Part shown: one piece after another, positions 26,389 through 35,911 of the stretch
How positions within the stretch are numbered: position 1 is the first letter of the stretch
How the letters are laid out: every line of letters begins with the position of its first letter
IMG/VR virus record: IMGVR_UViG_3300025467_000007
Span: 96,127 to 160,126 of that record
DNA: 64,000 bases
Source of the DNA: a virus
Reading direction: 5' to 3' (one strand)
The notes under the pieces: generated by a model
What the model was told of the DNA's origin: nothing
Seen by the model: only the letters and a program-made list of their open reading frames with translations
Database searches by the model: none
Position numbers and translations under genes: made by a program

Positions 26389-27591
26389 TTAACTTGATGG
26401 GTATAGTTTTCCTGCTTCGTAGAAGAATACGGCTGCTGTATACACTCCACCCGCCACCTGTTTCCAGTTAGTACCGCCAGCAATAGTCTGGATAGGACTG
26501 GATTTACTGACTAGAGTGTTGTCGCCTAGGTAACCTTGGGCGTTATTTCCCCAGATCCATAGTGTACCATCGGTCTTGATAGCTGCTGTAGCACCAAGAT
26601 TAGCCACCTGTTTCCAGTTAGTACCACCAGCAACAGTTTGCACAGGACTGGATTTATCGACTACAGTATTGTCACCTAGTTGACCAACGATGTTATATCC
26701 CCAGATCCATAGTGTACCGTCCGTCTTGATAGCTGCTATATTATAGCCTCCACCTGCCAACTGTTTCCAGTTAGTACCACTAGCAACAGTCTGGACAGGA
26801 CTGGATTTATTGACTATAGTGTTGTCACCTAATTGGCCATTGGAGTTCTGTCCCCAGGTCCATAGTGTACCATCTGTCTTGATAGCTGCTATATAAGAGA
26901 TTCCACTTACCACCTGTTTCCAGTTAGTACCGCCAGCAATAGTCTGGATAGGACTAGATCTATGGGTTATACTAGTACCATCACCTAGTTGACCTTGTTG
27001 GTTCCATCCCCAGGTCCATAGTGTACCATCTGTCTTGATAGCTGCTGTATTAGTATATCCACAACCCACCTGTTTCCAGTTAGTACCACCAGCAACAGTC
27101 TGGACAGGGCTGGATTTTAGGCTTGCAGTATTGTCACCTAGTTGACCATATAAGTTATGTCCCCAGGTCCATAGTGTACCATCTGTCTTGATAGCTGCTG
27201 TATGATATTGTCCACCTGCCACCTGTTTCCAGTTAGTACCACCAGAAACAGTTTGGATAGGACTAGATCTATGGGTTATACTAGAACCATCACCTAGTGC
27301 ACCATAGGTGTTACGTCCCCAGGTCCATAGCGTACCATCTGTCTTGATACATGCTATATGATAGTTTCCACCCGCCACTAGTTTCCAGTTAGTACCACCA
27401 GCAACAGTTTGCACAGGACTGGATTTATCGGCTGCATTAGTAAGTGCTGCAGTATTGTCACCTAGTTGACCATAGGTGTTACGTCCCCAGGTCCACAGTG
27501 TTCCAGTCGCAGCGTACTGGTCGATCATAGCATAGTCGGTGACGAATAGCTGTTCTAGGTCGCCTTGACGGCTTTGGAATTGTCCGGCCAT
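26389..27591 (-). CDS. RCC1-repeat beta-propeller, copy 1
   Basis: 400 aa, seven RCC1 blades. Blade 1 contains a longer loop (D-N-T-A-A-L-T-N-A-A-D-K before S-S-P), others carry I-T-H-R, S-L-K, I-V-N-K, V-V-D-K or L-V-S-K. A short N-terminal segment (about 30 aa) with D-L-E-Q-L-F-V-T-D-Y may attach it to the virion. It has the longest upstream gap (142 bases) with an exact late box, so it probably leads the propeller group of late genes. It is likely a virion adhesin. Confidence 0.85.
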   Translation of the reverse strand: MAGQFQSRQGDLEQLFVTDYAMIDQYAATGTLWTWGRNTYGQLGDNTAALTNAADKSSPVQTVAGGTNWKLVAGGNYHIACIKTDGTLWTWGRNTYGALGDGSSITHRSSPIQTVSGGTNWKQVAGGQYHTAAIKTDGTLWTWGHNLYGQLGDNTASLKSSPVQTVAGGTNWKQVGCGYTNTAAIKTDGTLWTWGWNQQGQLGDGTSITHRSSPIQTIAGGTNWKQVVSGISYIAAIKTDGTLWTWGQNSNGQLGDNTIVNKSSPVQTVASGTNWKQLAGGGYNIAAIKTDGTLWIWGYNIVGQLGDNTVVDKSSPVQTVAGGTNWKQVANLGATAAIKTDGTLWIWGNNAQGYLGDNTLVSKSSPIQTIAGGTNWKQVAGGVYTAAVFFYEAGKLYPSS

Positions 27592-27733
27592 CCTATGCTC
27601 CTACAACTTTAATGCTTATATTAAACTGCATGTATTATATCATCCTGTTGTTAACCAGAATATCAATAATAAAGGTACACCGCCACTTATATTAGGTTAT
27701 ATTTGTTATCCTATTATTTATAAGAAAAACTAC
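27592..27733 (-). promoter_or_regulatory. Intergenic region with late promoter before the propeller genes
   Basis: 142 bases without a gene. An exact TATAAATA lies at 27722-27715 just after the GT4 stop, giving a leader of about 120 bases to the first propeller gene. A TATAAT hexamer occurs nearer the start, but no -35 element is properly spaced from it. An AGGAG-like site (GTAGGAGC) lies just before the ATG. No hairpin terminator was recognised. Confidence 0.65.
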
Positions 27734-28891
27734 CTAGTACTTGCGACCAGGATACTTCTTAAGTGCATAGTCCATGTCTGTACGACCAGGATTCTCTTCG
27801 TACCAGCCTTTACCAGTATGGATATTAAGCACGGCTTGGAAGTATTCCTCATACATCTTAGCCACATGATCTAATGAGAAGTTATTGATAGCCCAATCTC
27901 TACAGTCTTGAGGTTTGATACGATCGATGTTCTTGAGAGCCCATACGAACTCTTCAAACGTACGGCATCTGTAACCTGTAACACCATGGATATTGTTTTC
28001 TGTGAATGAACCCCAGTCAGTGGTGATGGTTGGTGTACCAGAGAATAAGTTCTCGATCTGTACTCCACCAAATGGCTCAACGTACATAGAAGCGACCATA
28101 GAGACTTTAGCTTTTGACATAAGCTCTCTGCGTTTCTCTACGTCTGCATAACCGATGAACTCTACATGAGATGGGATCTCTTTATAACCACATGCTTGTA
28201 GGTTATTCTGACCTGCAACCTTAAGTTTCATGCCAGCTTTCTCTGTAGCCTGGATAGCTATATGGATACCTTTACCTTCATACACTCGACCTAAGAATAA
28301 GCAGTAGTCTTCCTTAGTTTCAGGTGCAAAAGTAAAGTCATCTGGGTTGAAATAATTTGGTATTACTGTGTCATAGAAGTTGTTTTTACATGTACCGACA
28401 GCCTCAAGACCATAGTATGCATGCATGATAGCATATGATTCAAAGATCTTAAACCTTGCCCAGTGTCCACCAGCGTATCCGATACCGGGTTCTACGCAAA
28501 TTAAGTCTGGATGTGCATCACACACTGGACGAGTACCTGATCCCCAGAATGGTAAAATAAAATCGTGTTTTTGTTTTCTAAGTCCTACTTCTCGAATCGC
28601 GTTTTTGTAAAATGTCTGATAAGCATGGTCGTTTGTGGCAAACTTGAAGAAGTTCTTACGCCAATCATAAGAACCATATGCTATCTCTAGATCTTTATTA
28701 GTAGTAACTGTAACGTGTTCAGTGGCTTCAACAATTGAATCTTCATGACCATAATGAATCACTTCATGACCGCGTTCGGTCATCATCTTACAGAACTTTA
28801 GAACTTTCATTGTATATGCACAGGCCACATATTCTGGAGAAGTTACTGTATGAGGGAGGCCTAGTGCATGGAATCTAAATTTATTACTCAT
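27734..28891 (-). CDS. GT4-type glycosyltransferase (glycosyl transferase group 1)
   Basis: About 385 aa from ATG 28891 (M-S-N-K-F-R-F). The GT-B fold is shown by the C-terminal half: Y-C-L-F-L-G-R-V-Y-E-G-K-G-I, L-K-V-A-G-Q-N-N, V-E-F-I-G-Y-A-D-V, then E-P-F-G-G-V-Q-I-E-N, the E-x7-E donor-binding motif of GT4. Its start lies inside the homing-endonuclease 3' end, and the endonuclease codons contribute its AAAGGTG ribosome-binding site. It is the last gene of the cassette from 31789. Confidence 0.9.
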   Translation of the reverse strand: MSNKFRFHALGLPHTVTSPEYVACAYTMKVLKFCKMMTERGHEVIHYGHEDSIVEATEHVTVTTNKDLEIAYGSYDWRKNFFKFATNDHAYQTFYKNAIREVGLRKQKHDFILPFWGSGTRPVCDAHPDLICVEPGIGYAGGHWARFKIFESYAIMHAYYGLEAVGTCKNNFYDTVIPNYFNPDDFTFAPETKEDYCLFLGRVYEGKGIHIAIQATEKAGMKLKVAGQNNLQACGYKEIPSHVEFIGYADVEKRRELMSKAKVSMVASMYVEPFGGVQIENLFSGTPTITTDWGSFTENNIHGVTGYRCRTFEEFVWALKNIDRIKPQDCRDWAINNFSLDHVAKMYEEYFQAVLNIHTGKGWYEENPGRTDMDYALKKYPGRKY

Positions 28892-29564
28892 TGTTATCAC
28901 CTTTTAATTTACAATTATTGAAATGCCATCTATACATGTTATTTGAACCGCCTAACATGTTACAGTGGGGACATACTATTTTTGTTTTAGGTTTTCTCAT
29001 GGCAATTTTTGCTTCTTCTGTCACTATCTTGCCTTTATGAGAATCACTAATCTTTTTCTTGGTTTCTTCTGAATGCATTATTACTTGTTTACTTCGTGCT
29101 GATTTTATTTTTGATTTAGTTTCTTCTGTTCTTTTTCTATCTTTTAATTTTGATTTAGTTTCTTCTTTACATGGTACACCTTTATTCCATGCAGCAAATC
29201 CTTTTCTTGCTTGACTCATTCTTTGTTTTTCTTCATCTGTTCTTGGAATACCTTTATTCCATGGTGTAATACCAGGTATAGCACCATCTAATCCATTCTC
29301 TATCTTAAGATTAGCCCATTTGTCAGAGTTAACTATGTCCATCTCTTCAGATATTAGTGTTGCAAACTCAACCAATTTACTTTTATCTGTAAATGGTTCA
29401 GAAACCCAAATCGTCTTAACATGATATAAACCATGTTTATTGATATGTCTAACCCAGTGTTTACCAGATCCTTGATACTTATATGGATCAGATTTAGTAG
29501 TCTTACCAAGATATCTCATCCCAGTAATACTATGTTCTTTTATATAAAGGTAAGTTGGTTTCAT
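28884..29564 (-). CDS. GIY-YIG homing endonuclease
   Basis: 226 aa, free-standing mobile endonuclease in the SegA-like style. N-terminus Y-L-Y-I-K-E-H and M-R-Y-L-G-K-T-T give the GIY and YIG strands. A later L-V-E-F-A-T-L-I-S-E-E may hold the catalytic Glu. Several NUMOD3-type repeats follow (T-P-W-N-K-G-I-P, A-W-N-K-G-V-P, E-E-T-K-S-K-I-K), ending in a zinc-finger-like C198-P-H-C201...H214-F-N-N-C218. It is inserted between tylF and the GT4 gene without disturbing either frame and looks intact. A relative once lay upstream of gp21 (see 5844-5912). Confidence 0.92.
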   Translation of the reverse strand: MKPTYLYIKEHSITGMRYLGKTTKSDPYKYQGSGKHWVRHINKHGLYHVKTIWVSEPFTDKSKLVEFATLISEEMDIVNSDKWANLKIENGLDGAIPGITPWNKGIPRTDEEKQRMSQARKGFAAWNKGVPCKEETKSKLKDRKRTEETKSKIKSARSKQVIMHSEETKKKISDSHKGKIVTEEAKIAMRKPKTKIVCPHCNMLGGSNNMYRWHFNNCKLKGDNNE

Positions 29565-30188
29565 CTATTCCTTATAGTGTTCAAATAATTTTGTTATCAA
29601 CGCTTTATGTGATAAAGCACCATTTAAACCTTTTAACTCTACAACTTTTTCTGGCTTGTCTGCAAAGAACTCGTCTACTGCTTTCTTTACACCAGGCCAA
29701 TATTCATCACCATAATCATCTACTAATATGACACCACCAGGAACCACACGATCGTATATCAACTTAAGTGGATCCATTATACTTATATATAAATCCCCGT
29801 CAAGGTGTGCAAAGGAAATCTTTTCTGGTACTTGTTCTGGCTTGATATCACTGAACCAACCCTTACGTATATATGGTATTCTTATACCATCATAGGTAAA
29901 GTTCTCACATAGTAGATCGAGCGATGTCTTCATCTCACCCGGTAAGTTCTCTTCCGATTCTGGTAATCCTTCAAAGCTATCATATACATATAGCCATTTA
30001 TCTGAGATGTATGATATCAACTTTGAGGTGTGACCGCAGTAGCAGCCAAACTCAACTATATCACCTTCAAGGTGTTGCGTCTCAAGCACATAATGACATA
30101 TATGAACTATCCTTGAGAAGTCTTGCATCTCAAGTGTGTTCCTTAGTAAGACATCAGCCTTACGTGAAACGTTTATATCATGCGCCAT
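29565..30188 (-). CDS. TylF/MycF-family O-methyltransferase
   Basis: 207 aa. SAM and metal dependent sugar O-methyltransferase. Seen: E-F-G-C-Y-C-G-H-T-S as motif I, Y-D-S-F-E-G-L-P-E, F-A-H-L-D-G-D-L-Y-I-S (the D-G-D-x-Y signature), and P-G-G-V-I-L-V-D-D-Y-G with the metal-binding Asp pair. TylF-type enzymes methylate deoxysugars in antibiotic and polysaccharide pathways. It overlaps the GT2-HtrL gene by TAATG. Confidence 0.92.
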   Translation of the reverse strand: MAHDINVSRKADVLLRNTLEMQDFSRIVHICHYVLETQHLEGDIVEFGCYCGHTSKLISYISDKWLYVYDSFEGLPESEENLPGEMKTSLDLLCENFTYDGIRIPYIRKGWFSDIKPEQVPEKISFAHLDGDLYISIMDPLKLIYDRVVPGGVILVDDYGDEYWPGVKKAVDEFFADKPEKVVELKGLNGALSHKALITKLFEHYKE

Positions 30189-31789
30189 TATCTATTCCTG
30201 ATAGTATTCAAGTAGTTTTTGATATCACCATTAGGCATAGCAAACCTACTTACTAATTCTGGCTTCATCATCTCTACCATCGTATATACGGCTTCTTCTG
30301 TTCCGATAGTACCTTGATCTAGTAGCTGTCTTATTGTGTCATAGTAGTACTTATTAAACTCTGTAACCTGATCCTTTGACCCACCAAATAATGTTGCACG
30401 ACATACATAACTTGGTTTAGTTCCTACTATATTTGTCATGACATTGATATTACAACCATGGATCTCAGAGTTTGTTTGGTACGGGTATGATGTTAAGAAG
30501 AACTTATCTTTAGGTAGGAACAAGAAGTTATATGTACCGATAGGTTCTGTAATACCAAAGCTGTTTGACATACCTGAATCTATCCAATAGAATCGTTTAG
30601 ATCCTAGCGGGTTTTGTTCTGCCACGTCTTGTAGTAACTTGTTCTTAATGAGTGTTAGTGGTATGTAGTATGGGTTTCTTAGTGCAGAGTCTTTGATCCA
30701 ATCAGATTGATTAATGAACGCATCGCTGTTGATGATGGTTTGTATCTCTTGGAACGGCGTGTTGTTCTGGATATCTTGTAGTGTTAATACTCTACACTCA
30801 ATACGATTGTTTGATGTAGCAATGCTTAGTTGTTTGCGTCTTAAACGTATATAGTCATGATACTTAGGATCTGCATAGACTACTAATGGGTTACGTACAG
30901 ATAATAGATGATCTAGACCTTTGATATAGTGTTCTTCGAATGATCGATCTCCACGTGATATATCAACTGCCATGGTAACTAGTGTTACATCACCAGGATA
31001 CTCATACGTATAGTCCATGGCTCTGAAATCAATATAAGGAGCAGTGCGATTCTTTAGTAGTTCCTTAGGATAGAAGTCATATGGAACTTTAGAATCGTCT
31101 GGTCTTTGTCCAGCCATCTTAGAGCAATGGTCACCAAGGTGTCGAGCATACTCGCCATTAAGATAAACACCTTTGAATCCTAATGCAGTAAACTTACGAT
31201 CGATGTTCCATTCATTATGCCACTTCTCTACTCGACCTAACATGATAAGGTCATCTCTGCGTCTTAAGTTAGGAGAGCCGCACCATGCATGCCATGCTAA
31301 GTGATGGTCAGTTATCTTCCATGGTTTCTTCCAAAAGAACTCACCGTCTACAAGACCTTTTTGATAGGAGTCTATACCTTGGAACTCGAATGTTCTCCAT
31401 GAGATGTCAACAACACCGACTTCTCGATACTTTTGTAGGATTGCTTTAGATTTATTCAGGTAACCTGGTTGTGTAAGTTCCCAGTCGTCTTCAAGGTAAA
31501 AGATGTAATCTGAATCACAATATGAGCACATAAAATCCATCGCCCACCATTGTGATCTGTTTCTTGGGAAGCATATGACGTCACATATATCTCCATACTC
31601 TTCAACTAACTTCTCAAATACACCTTCCTCAGCGGAGTCATCTACGATCACCATCTTGGTGACATAGTCTTGGGTATCAAAGAATGATTGAAGTGTCTTG
31701 GCTAAGACATCTAGTCTGTTACAGGATAGTACAAAGGTAGTTGTATCTGAATCTGGTTGGTCAACGGTGTGGAACTTCACTTGTGACAT
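30188..31789 (-). CDS. Two-domain glycosyltransferase: GT2 plus HtrL/YibB-like
   Basis: 533 aa. Residues 1-260 form a GT-A domain (V-L-S-C-N-R-L-D-V-L, I-V-D-D-S, Y-I-F-Y-L-E-D-D-W with the metal-binding acidic triad). From about residue 270, V-T-L-V-T-M-A-V-D-I-S-R-G-D-R-S begins a second domain with V-V-Y-A-D and R-F-Y-W-I-D-S-G-M, the pattern of HtrL/YibB proteins of polysaccharide loci. This is therefore a fusion of two transferase domains. It is the first gene of its cassette, with GAGGAG before the ATG and a sigma70-like promoter about 25-50 bases upstream. Confidence 0.85.
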   Translation of the reverse strand: MSQVKFHTVDQPDSDTTTFVLSCNRLDVLAKTLQSFFDTQDYVTKMVIVDDSAEEGVFEKLVEEYGDICDVICFPRNRSQWWAMDFMCSYCDSDYIFYLEDDWELTQPGYLNKSKAILQKYREVGVVDISWRTFEFQGIDSYQKGLVDGEFFWKKPWKITDHHLAWHAWCGSPNLRRRDDLIMLGRVEKWHNEWNIDRKFTALGFKGVYLNGEYARHLGDHCSKMAGQRPDDSKVPYDFYPKELLKNRTAPYIDFRAMDYTYEYPGDVTLVTMAVDISRGDRSFEEHYIKGLDHLLSVRNPLVVYADPKYHDYIRLRRKQLSIATSNNRIECRVLTLQDIQNNTPFQEIQTIINSDAFINQSDWIKDSALRNPYYIPLTLIKNKLLQDVAEQNPLGSKRFYWIDSGMSNSFGITEPIGTYNFLFLPKDKFFLTSYPYQTNSEIHGCNINVMTNIVGTKPSYVCRATLFGGSKDQVTEFNKYYYDTIRQLLDQGTIGTEEAVYTMVEMMKPELVSRFAMPNGDIKNYLNTIRNR

Positions 31790-31813
31790 AGTTACTCCTC
31801 AGGGTATTATATG

Positions 31814-31842
31814 ATTATAATATAGATTGTGTTTAATGTAAA
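31814..31842 (-). promoter_or_regulatory. Sigma70-like promoter of the GT2-tylF-GT4 cassette
   Basis: Minus strand: TTTACA (31842-31837), 17 bases, TATAAT (31819-31814). The sequence ATAATTTTACATTA around the -35 is the same as at 22848-22865. It directs transcription of 31789 down to 27734. Confidence 0.75.
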
Positions 31843-31843
31843 A

Positions 31844-34800
31844 TTATTTATCTATCTTTTTAGATAGCTCATCTATTTGTTTTTGTTGTTCTTTGATAGC
31901 GTTGATTAGGAAACCAAACAAGCCGTTGTAGTTAACTGACTTATTACCAGCATCGTCTGTCGTTACGAGGTCTGGTATCACTTCTTCAAGCTCTTGAGCA
32001 ATAACACCGTAAGACTTCATGCCGTTGTTTTTCCATTGGAACTCAACACCGTTTAACTGTGTTATAGTATCAGCAGCGTTCTTGATCTTCTTGATGTTCT
32101 TTTTCTTACGCTTATCTGATAGAGAGTTGAATATCGTAGCGTTGATAGTACCAGTAGATGGGTTAAAGTATAATCCAGCGCTTGCAGTGTATGCAGTAGA
32201 GAAAGTACCAGATGTCGCAGATGACATAACTGGATAGTATGGACCAGCTGACGCATTATCATTAGTGATCGTAGCACCACCACCTGATGCAGATAATGCA
32301 ACACCGTTAAGATATATGCTACTGAAGTAACCAGCTTGTGAAGACATAGAACCGGTAGCACCAACAAAGCCTGTGGCACCTGTTGCACCAGTAACTAAAG
32401 CAGGACCAGTAATATTACCAGTTGCAGTGATAGATCCTGTAGCTCCTACTGTCGCAGTTCCAACTCCTAATGAACCTAGTATGTATACAGCACCAGTCGC
32501 GCCTGTAGCACCAGTAAGTGTACCAAATTGTGCAGTAAATGCTGAGTTATATGCTGTAGATTGTGTTCCTGCAGGACCAGTAGCACCGTTAGTTCCTGCA
32601 GGACCAGTGGCACCGTTAGTTCCTGCTGTACCTGTAGCTCCGTTAGTTCCGTTAGTTCCTGCAGGACCAGTGGCACCGTTAGTTCCTGCTGTACCTGTAG
32701 CTCCGTTAGTTCCGTTAGTTCCTGCAGGACCAGTGGCACCGTTAGTTCCTGCAGGACCAGTAGCACCTGCAGCGCCAGATGCGCCAGTAACTGATACACC
32801 ACCAACAGTTAGTGTATTAAAGTATCCTGATAAACCTGATATAGAGCCAGTAGCTCCAATAAATCCTGTAGCACCTGTTGCACCAGCAACTATGTTTGAT
32901 GATGTTAATATATTAGTAGTAACGCCTGTTGCACCAATCGTACCAACACTTAATGTATTAGTGGTAACACCTGTCGCACCAATAGTTCCAGCAGATAGTG
33001 TTGCGATAGTACCAAGTGATGTTAAGCTTGACGCTGTGATACCAGAACCCAATGTATTTGCACTAAGCACTGACACACCATTGATATAGTATGCTTTGTT
33101 TGTACCAGATAAGTTCCAGTTTTCTGAAGCATTCCAGTAACCAGTGTTTGTTCCACCAGTAGTAGCTGATGATTGCCAGATTAATGTCTTATCTGCTGTA
33201 CCATGTAATGTTATACCACCGCCTGCTGCTGTAGTATCTGTAGGTGTTGTTACTTTACCAAGCTCAACGTTTATATCATTAACGGTTAGAGTAGTTGTAT
33301 TGATTGTAGTAGTTGTACCATTAACTGTAAGGTTACCAGTAACCACTGCATTACCACCAACGTTAAGATCACCTGAGGCATTAATAGAACCTGTTGCACC
33401 AGTAGCTCCTGTGCCAATTTCAAGAGTTTGCAGTGCTGCGTTAGTGGATACTAATGTATTTGTTGTAACACCTGTTGCACCGACTGTGAATGCTGTCAAT
33501 GCACCAGTAGCACCAAGTGTTGTAGATCCAACTGCAAGACCACCACCATGTGCAGCTCCACCGCTTGATACGATAGAACCTGTAGCACCAAGTGTTGTAG
33601 ATCCAACTGCAAGACCACCACCATGTGCAGCTCCACCGCTTGATACGATAGAACCTGTAGCGCCAACAGTTCCTCCACCAACGTTTAGTGGAGCGTTCAT
33701 GTTGATGGCACCAGATGCACCGATAACCATCGCCGCTGTAGATAAGCTATTAATTACAAAGTAGATAGCATTAGATCCGTATGTACCGATAGCTAGGTCT
33801 TGTGACTGTGAACCTAAGTATGCTATACCAGGATTACTGAATATACCTGTACCAGAGAACGTTGGTGAGTTGATACCAAGCTCTGCATAGTTAGTTGAGT
33901 TTGTAGCAAGTGCATTTGATACAACGAAGTTCGTTGATGCATTAGCTGTGTTGCTTGTATTTTGTAAAAGTAGTTGGTTATAGTTATCGACTGATGATGA
34001 CCATGAACCCATGATGTTACCATCTGCATAGTTTAGTGTACCGTATGCAAACGCACCTTGTGTGCCTGATGCACCTATAGATGCTGTCGCTACATGTGTA
34101 GGTGCAGAGAATATACCTGTGCTTGGAGTAAATGAGTATGTAGTTGCAAGATAGCCGTTAGGCATCGGGCCAGTAGCACCTGTCATGACTGGATAGTATG
34201 TTACACCAGTCGCACCTAATCCAATACTACCGATGATACCTGTTGCGCCAGTGGCACCATTTATTCCTGCTGTACCGGTCGCACCAGTTGCACCATTTAT
34301 CCCTGCTGTACCTGTAGCACCATTAGTTCCGTTGGTTCCTGCTGGACCAGTGGCACCTGTTGCACCATTGATACCTGTCGAACCTGACGCACCTTGTGAA
34401 CCATTAGTTCCTGCTGGACCGGTTGCACCAGTCGCTCCACTAATACCTGTCGAACCTGATGCACCTTGCACACCTTGAATACCTTGGATACCTTGAGGAC
34501 CTGTAGCTCCTGTATTACCGGTAACACCAGTCGCACCATTAGTTCCTGCAGAACCAGTCGCACCGTTTGTTCCTGCAGAACCAGTCGCACCGTTTGTACC
34601 TGCACTTCCAGTTGCACCTGCAGTCCCTGTTGCACCGTTTGTACCGTTAATTCCTGCAGAACCAGTCGCACCGTTTGTTCCTGCTGTACCTGTGGCGCCT
34701 GTTAAACCCGTTAATCCTGTAGCACCTTGTACACCTTGAACTCCAGTAGCTCCGGTTAATCCAGTAGAACCTGATGCACCTTGTACACCTTGAGAACCTG

Positions 34801-35872
34801 TAGCACCGCTTGCACCTTGTACACCTTGAGAACCTGTAGCACCGCTTGCACCTTGGATACCTTGAGAACCTGTTGCACCACTAATACCGGTGGCACCTGT
34901 TAAACCAGTAGAACCTGAAGCACCTTGCGTTCCTGATACTATACCAAGGAATAACTGGTGATCATTTGCAAAGTTGCTTGTTCCTGTACCTCCGCTAGAT
35001 ACTAAGGTTACAGGTATATCGTACCAGCTATTAGTACCGCTTGTTTGGTTTGTTACTGTCCCTGATATTGTCCATATCTGGTAGTTATTAGACAAATTTG
35101 CATCTTGAATGATGAACTCTTGACCTTGTTGAAGCAAAGCAAGATAGATGTCGATGTCAATAGCATTAGTAGAACCACCACTTATAGTGTCTTCTGTTAG
35201 GTGACTGACCCAGATGTTTGTTGAACTTATCTGTGTAGAGTTATTCCATACGATGTATCCATCACCAACGTATGTAGAACCGCTTTGAGTCGTTGTCTTT
35301 GCTTGATAGTTGAATATACTGTTTGATTGGCCTGCTGCACCTTGAGAACCTGTGGCTCCAGTATAACCAGTAGCACCAGTTAATCCTGTACCAGTGGCAC
35401 CGGTTAAACCTGTAGAACCTGAAGCACCTTGAATACCTTGAGCACCTGTTGCACCGGTTAAACCTGTAGAACCTGAAGCACCTTGAATACCTTGAGCACC
35501 TGTTGCACCGGTTAAACCTGTAGAACCTGAAGCACCTTGAATACCTTGAGTGCCTGTTGCACCAGTATAACCAGTCGCACCAGTTAAACCAGTACTTCCA
35601 CTTGCTCCTTGAATACCTTGAGAACCTGTAGCTCCTGTTAAACCTGTGGAACCACTAGCACCTTGAACACCGCTTGCACCTTGAACACCTGTAGCACCAG
35701 TATTACCTGTGACTCCAGTTGCTCCTGTTAAACCTGTTGAGCCTGATGCACCTTGAAGAGTTCCGGTCGCGCCGATCCAATTACCGTATTGGTCGATGAC
35801 GTCGACGATGCCTGAGGCACCACCAACGGATAGTCCGTTCTTGATGACGAACGATTTATTGCTTGTAGACAC
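31844..35872 (-). CDS. Collagen-like tail fibre with peptidase S74 chaperone
   Basis: 1342 aa. N-terminal cap ([14 protein letters not shown], then G-N-W-I-G) shared with two other fibres. Long Gly-X-Y tracts (G-A-T, G-A-S, G-L-T repeats) span about 40-560 and 1060-1200, separated by beta-rich segments. The C-terminus (1252-1342) is an S74 intramolecular chaperone beginning S-D-K-R-K-K-K-N-I and containing [14 protein letters not shown]. It helps trimerise the fibre and then cuts itself off. The family Ser-Lys arrangement at the cut is present, so release should work. An internal 75-base tandem duplication lies at 33511-33660. Confidence 0.92.
32588..32776 (-). repeat. Tandem 63-base repeat in collagen-like tract
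   Basis: The unit starting GTTAGTTCCTGCAGG (plus-strand reading) recurs at 32588, 32651 and 32714, encoding near-identical 21-residue blocks of Gly-X-Y (N-G-A-T-G-P-A-G-T). The conserved DNA suggests recent expansion by recombination or slippage. Confidence 0.8.
33511..33660 (-). repeat. Exact or near-exact 75-base tandem duplication
   Basis: Two adjacent copies (33511-33585, 33586-33660) encode [15 protein letters not shown] followed by [10 protein letters not shown], so the frame is kept. It lies outside the pure Gly-X-Y tract, in a beta-rich part of the fibre. Confidence 0.8.
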
Positions 35873-35911
35873 GGTTCATTTTCCCCAGTGTTTATGTGTA
35901 TATGTTATTTA

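Noticed and set aside
22862-27591. Regular DNA repeats of about 150 bases, considered as a CRISPR-like array
   Set aside because: The repeats are coding RCC1 blades in one frame, with period about three times 50 residues, and no spacers or cas genes.
22862-27591. Diversity-generating retroelement acting on the propellers
   Set aside because: No reverse transcriptase, template repeat or adenine-biased substitution pattern was seen in the window. Recombination between repeats explains the similarity better.
32373-33089. Long plus-strand open frame rich in Val-Ala-Pro
   Set aside because: It is the antisense reading of Gly-Ala-Thr collagen codons. The same Pro-Val-Ala-Pro pattern appears opposite every collagen tract (also near 33144-33764 and 34233-34478), with no ribosome-binding site or plausible fold.
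35903-35910. AATAAATA near the start of the S74 fibre gene
   Set aside because: One mismatch from the late box and it overlaps a TAATAA stop region. Similar imperfect matches near 47215 and 61955 were also left out.
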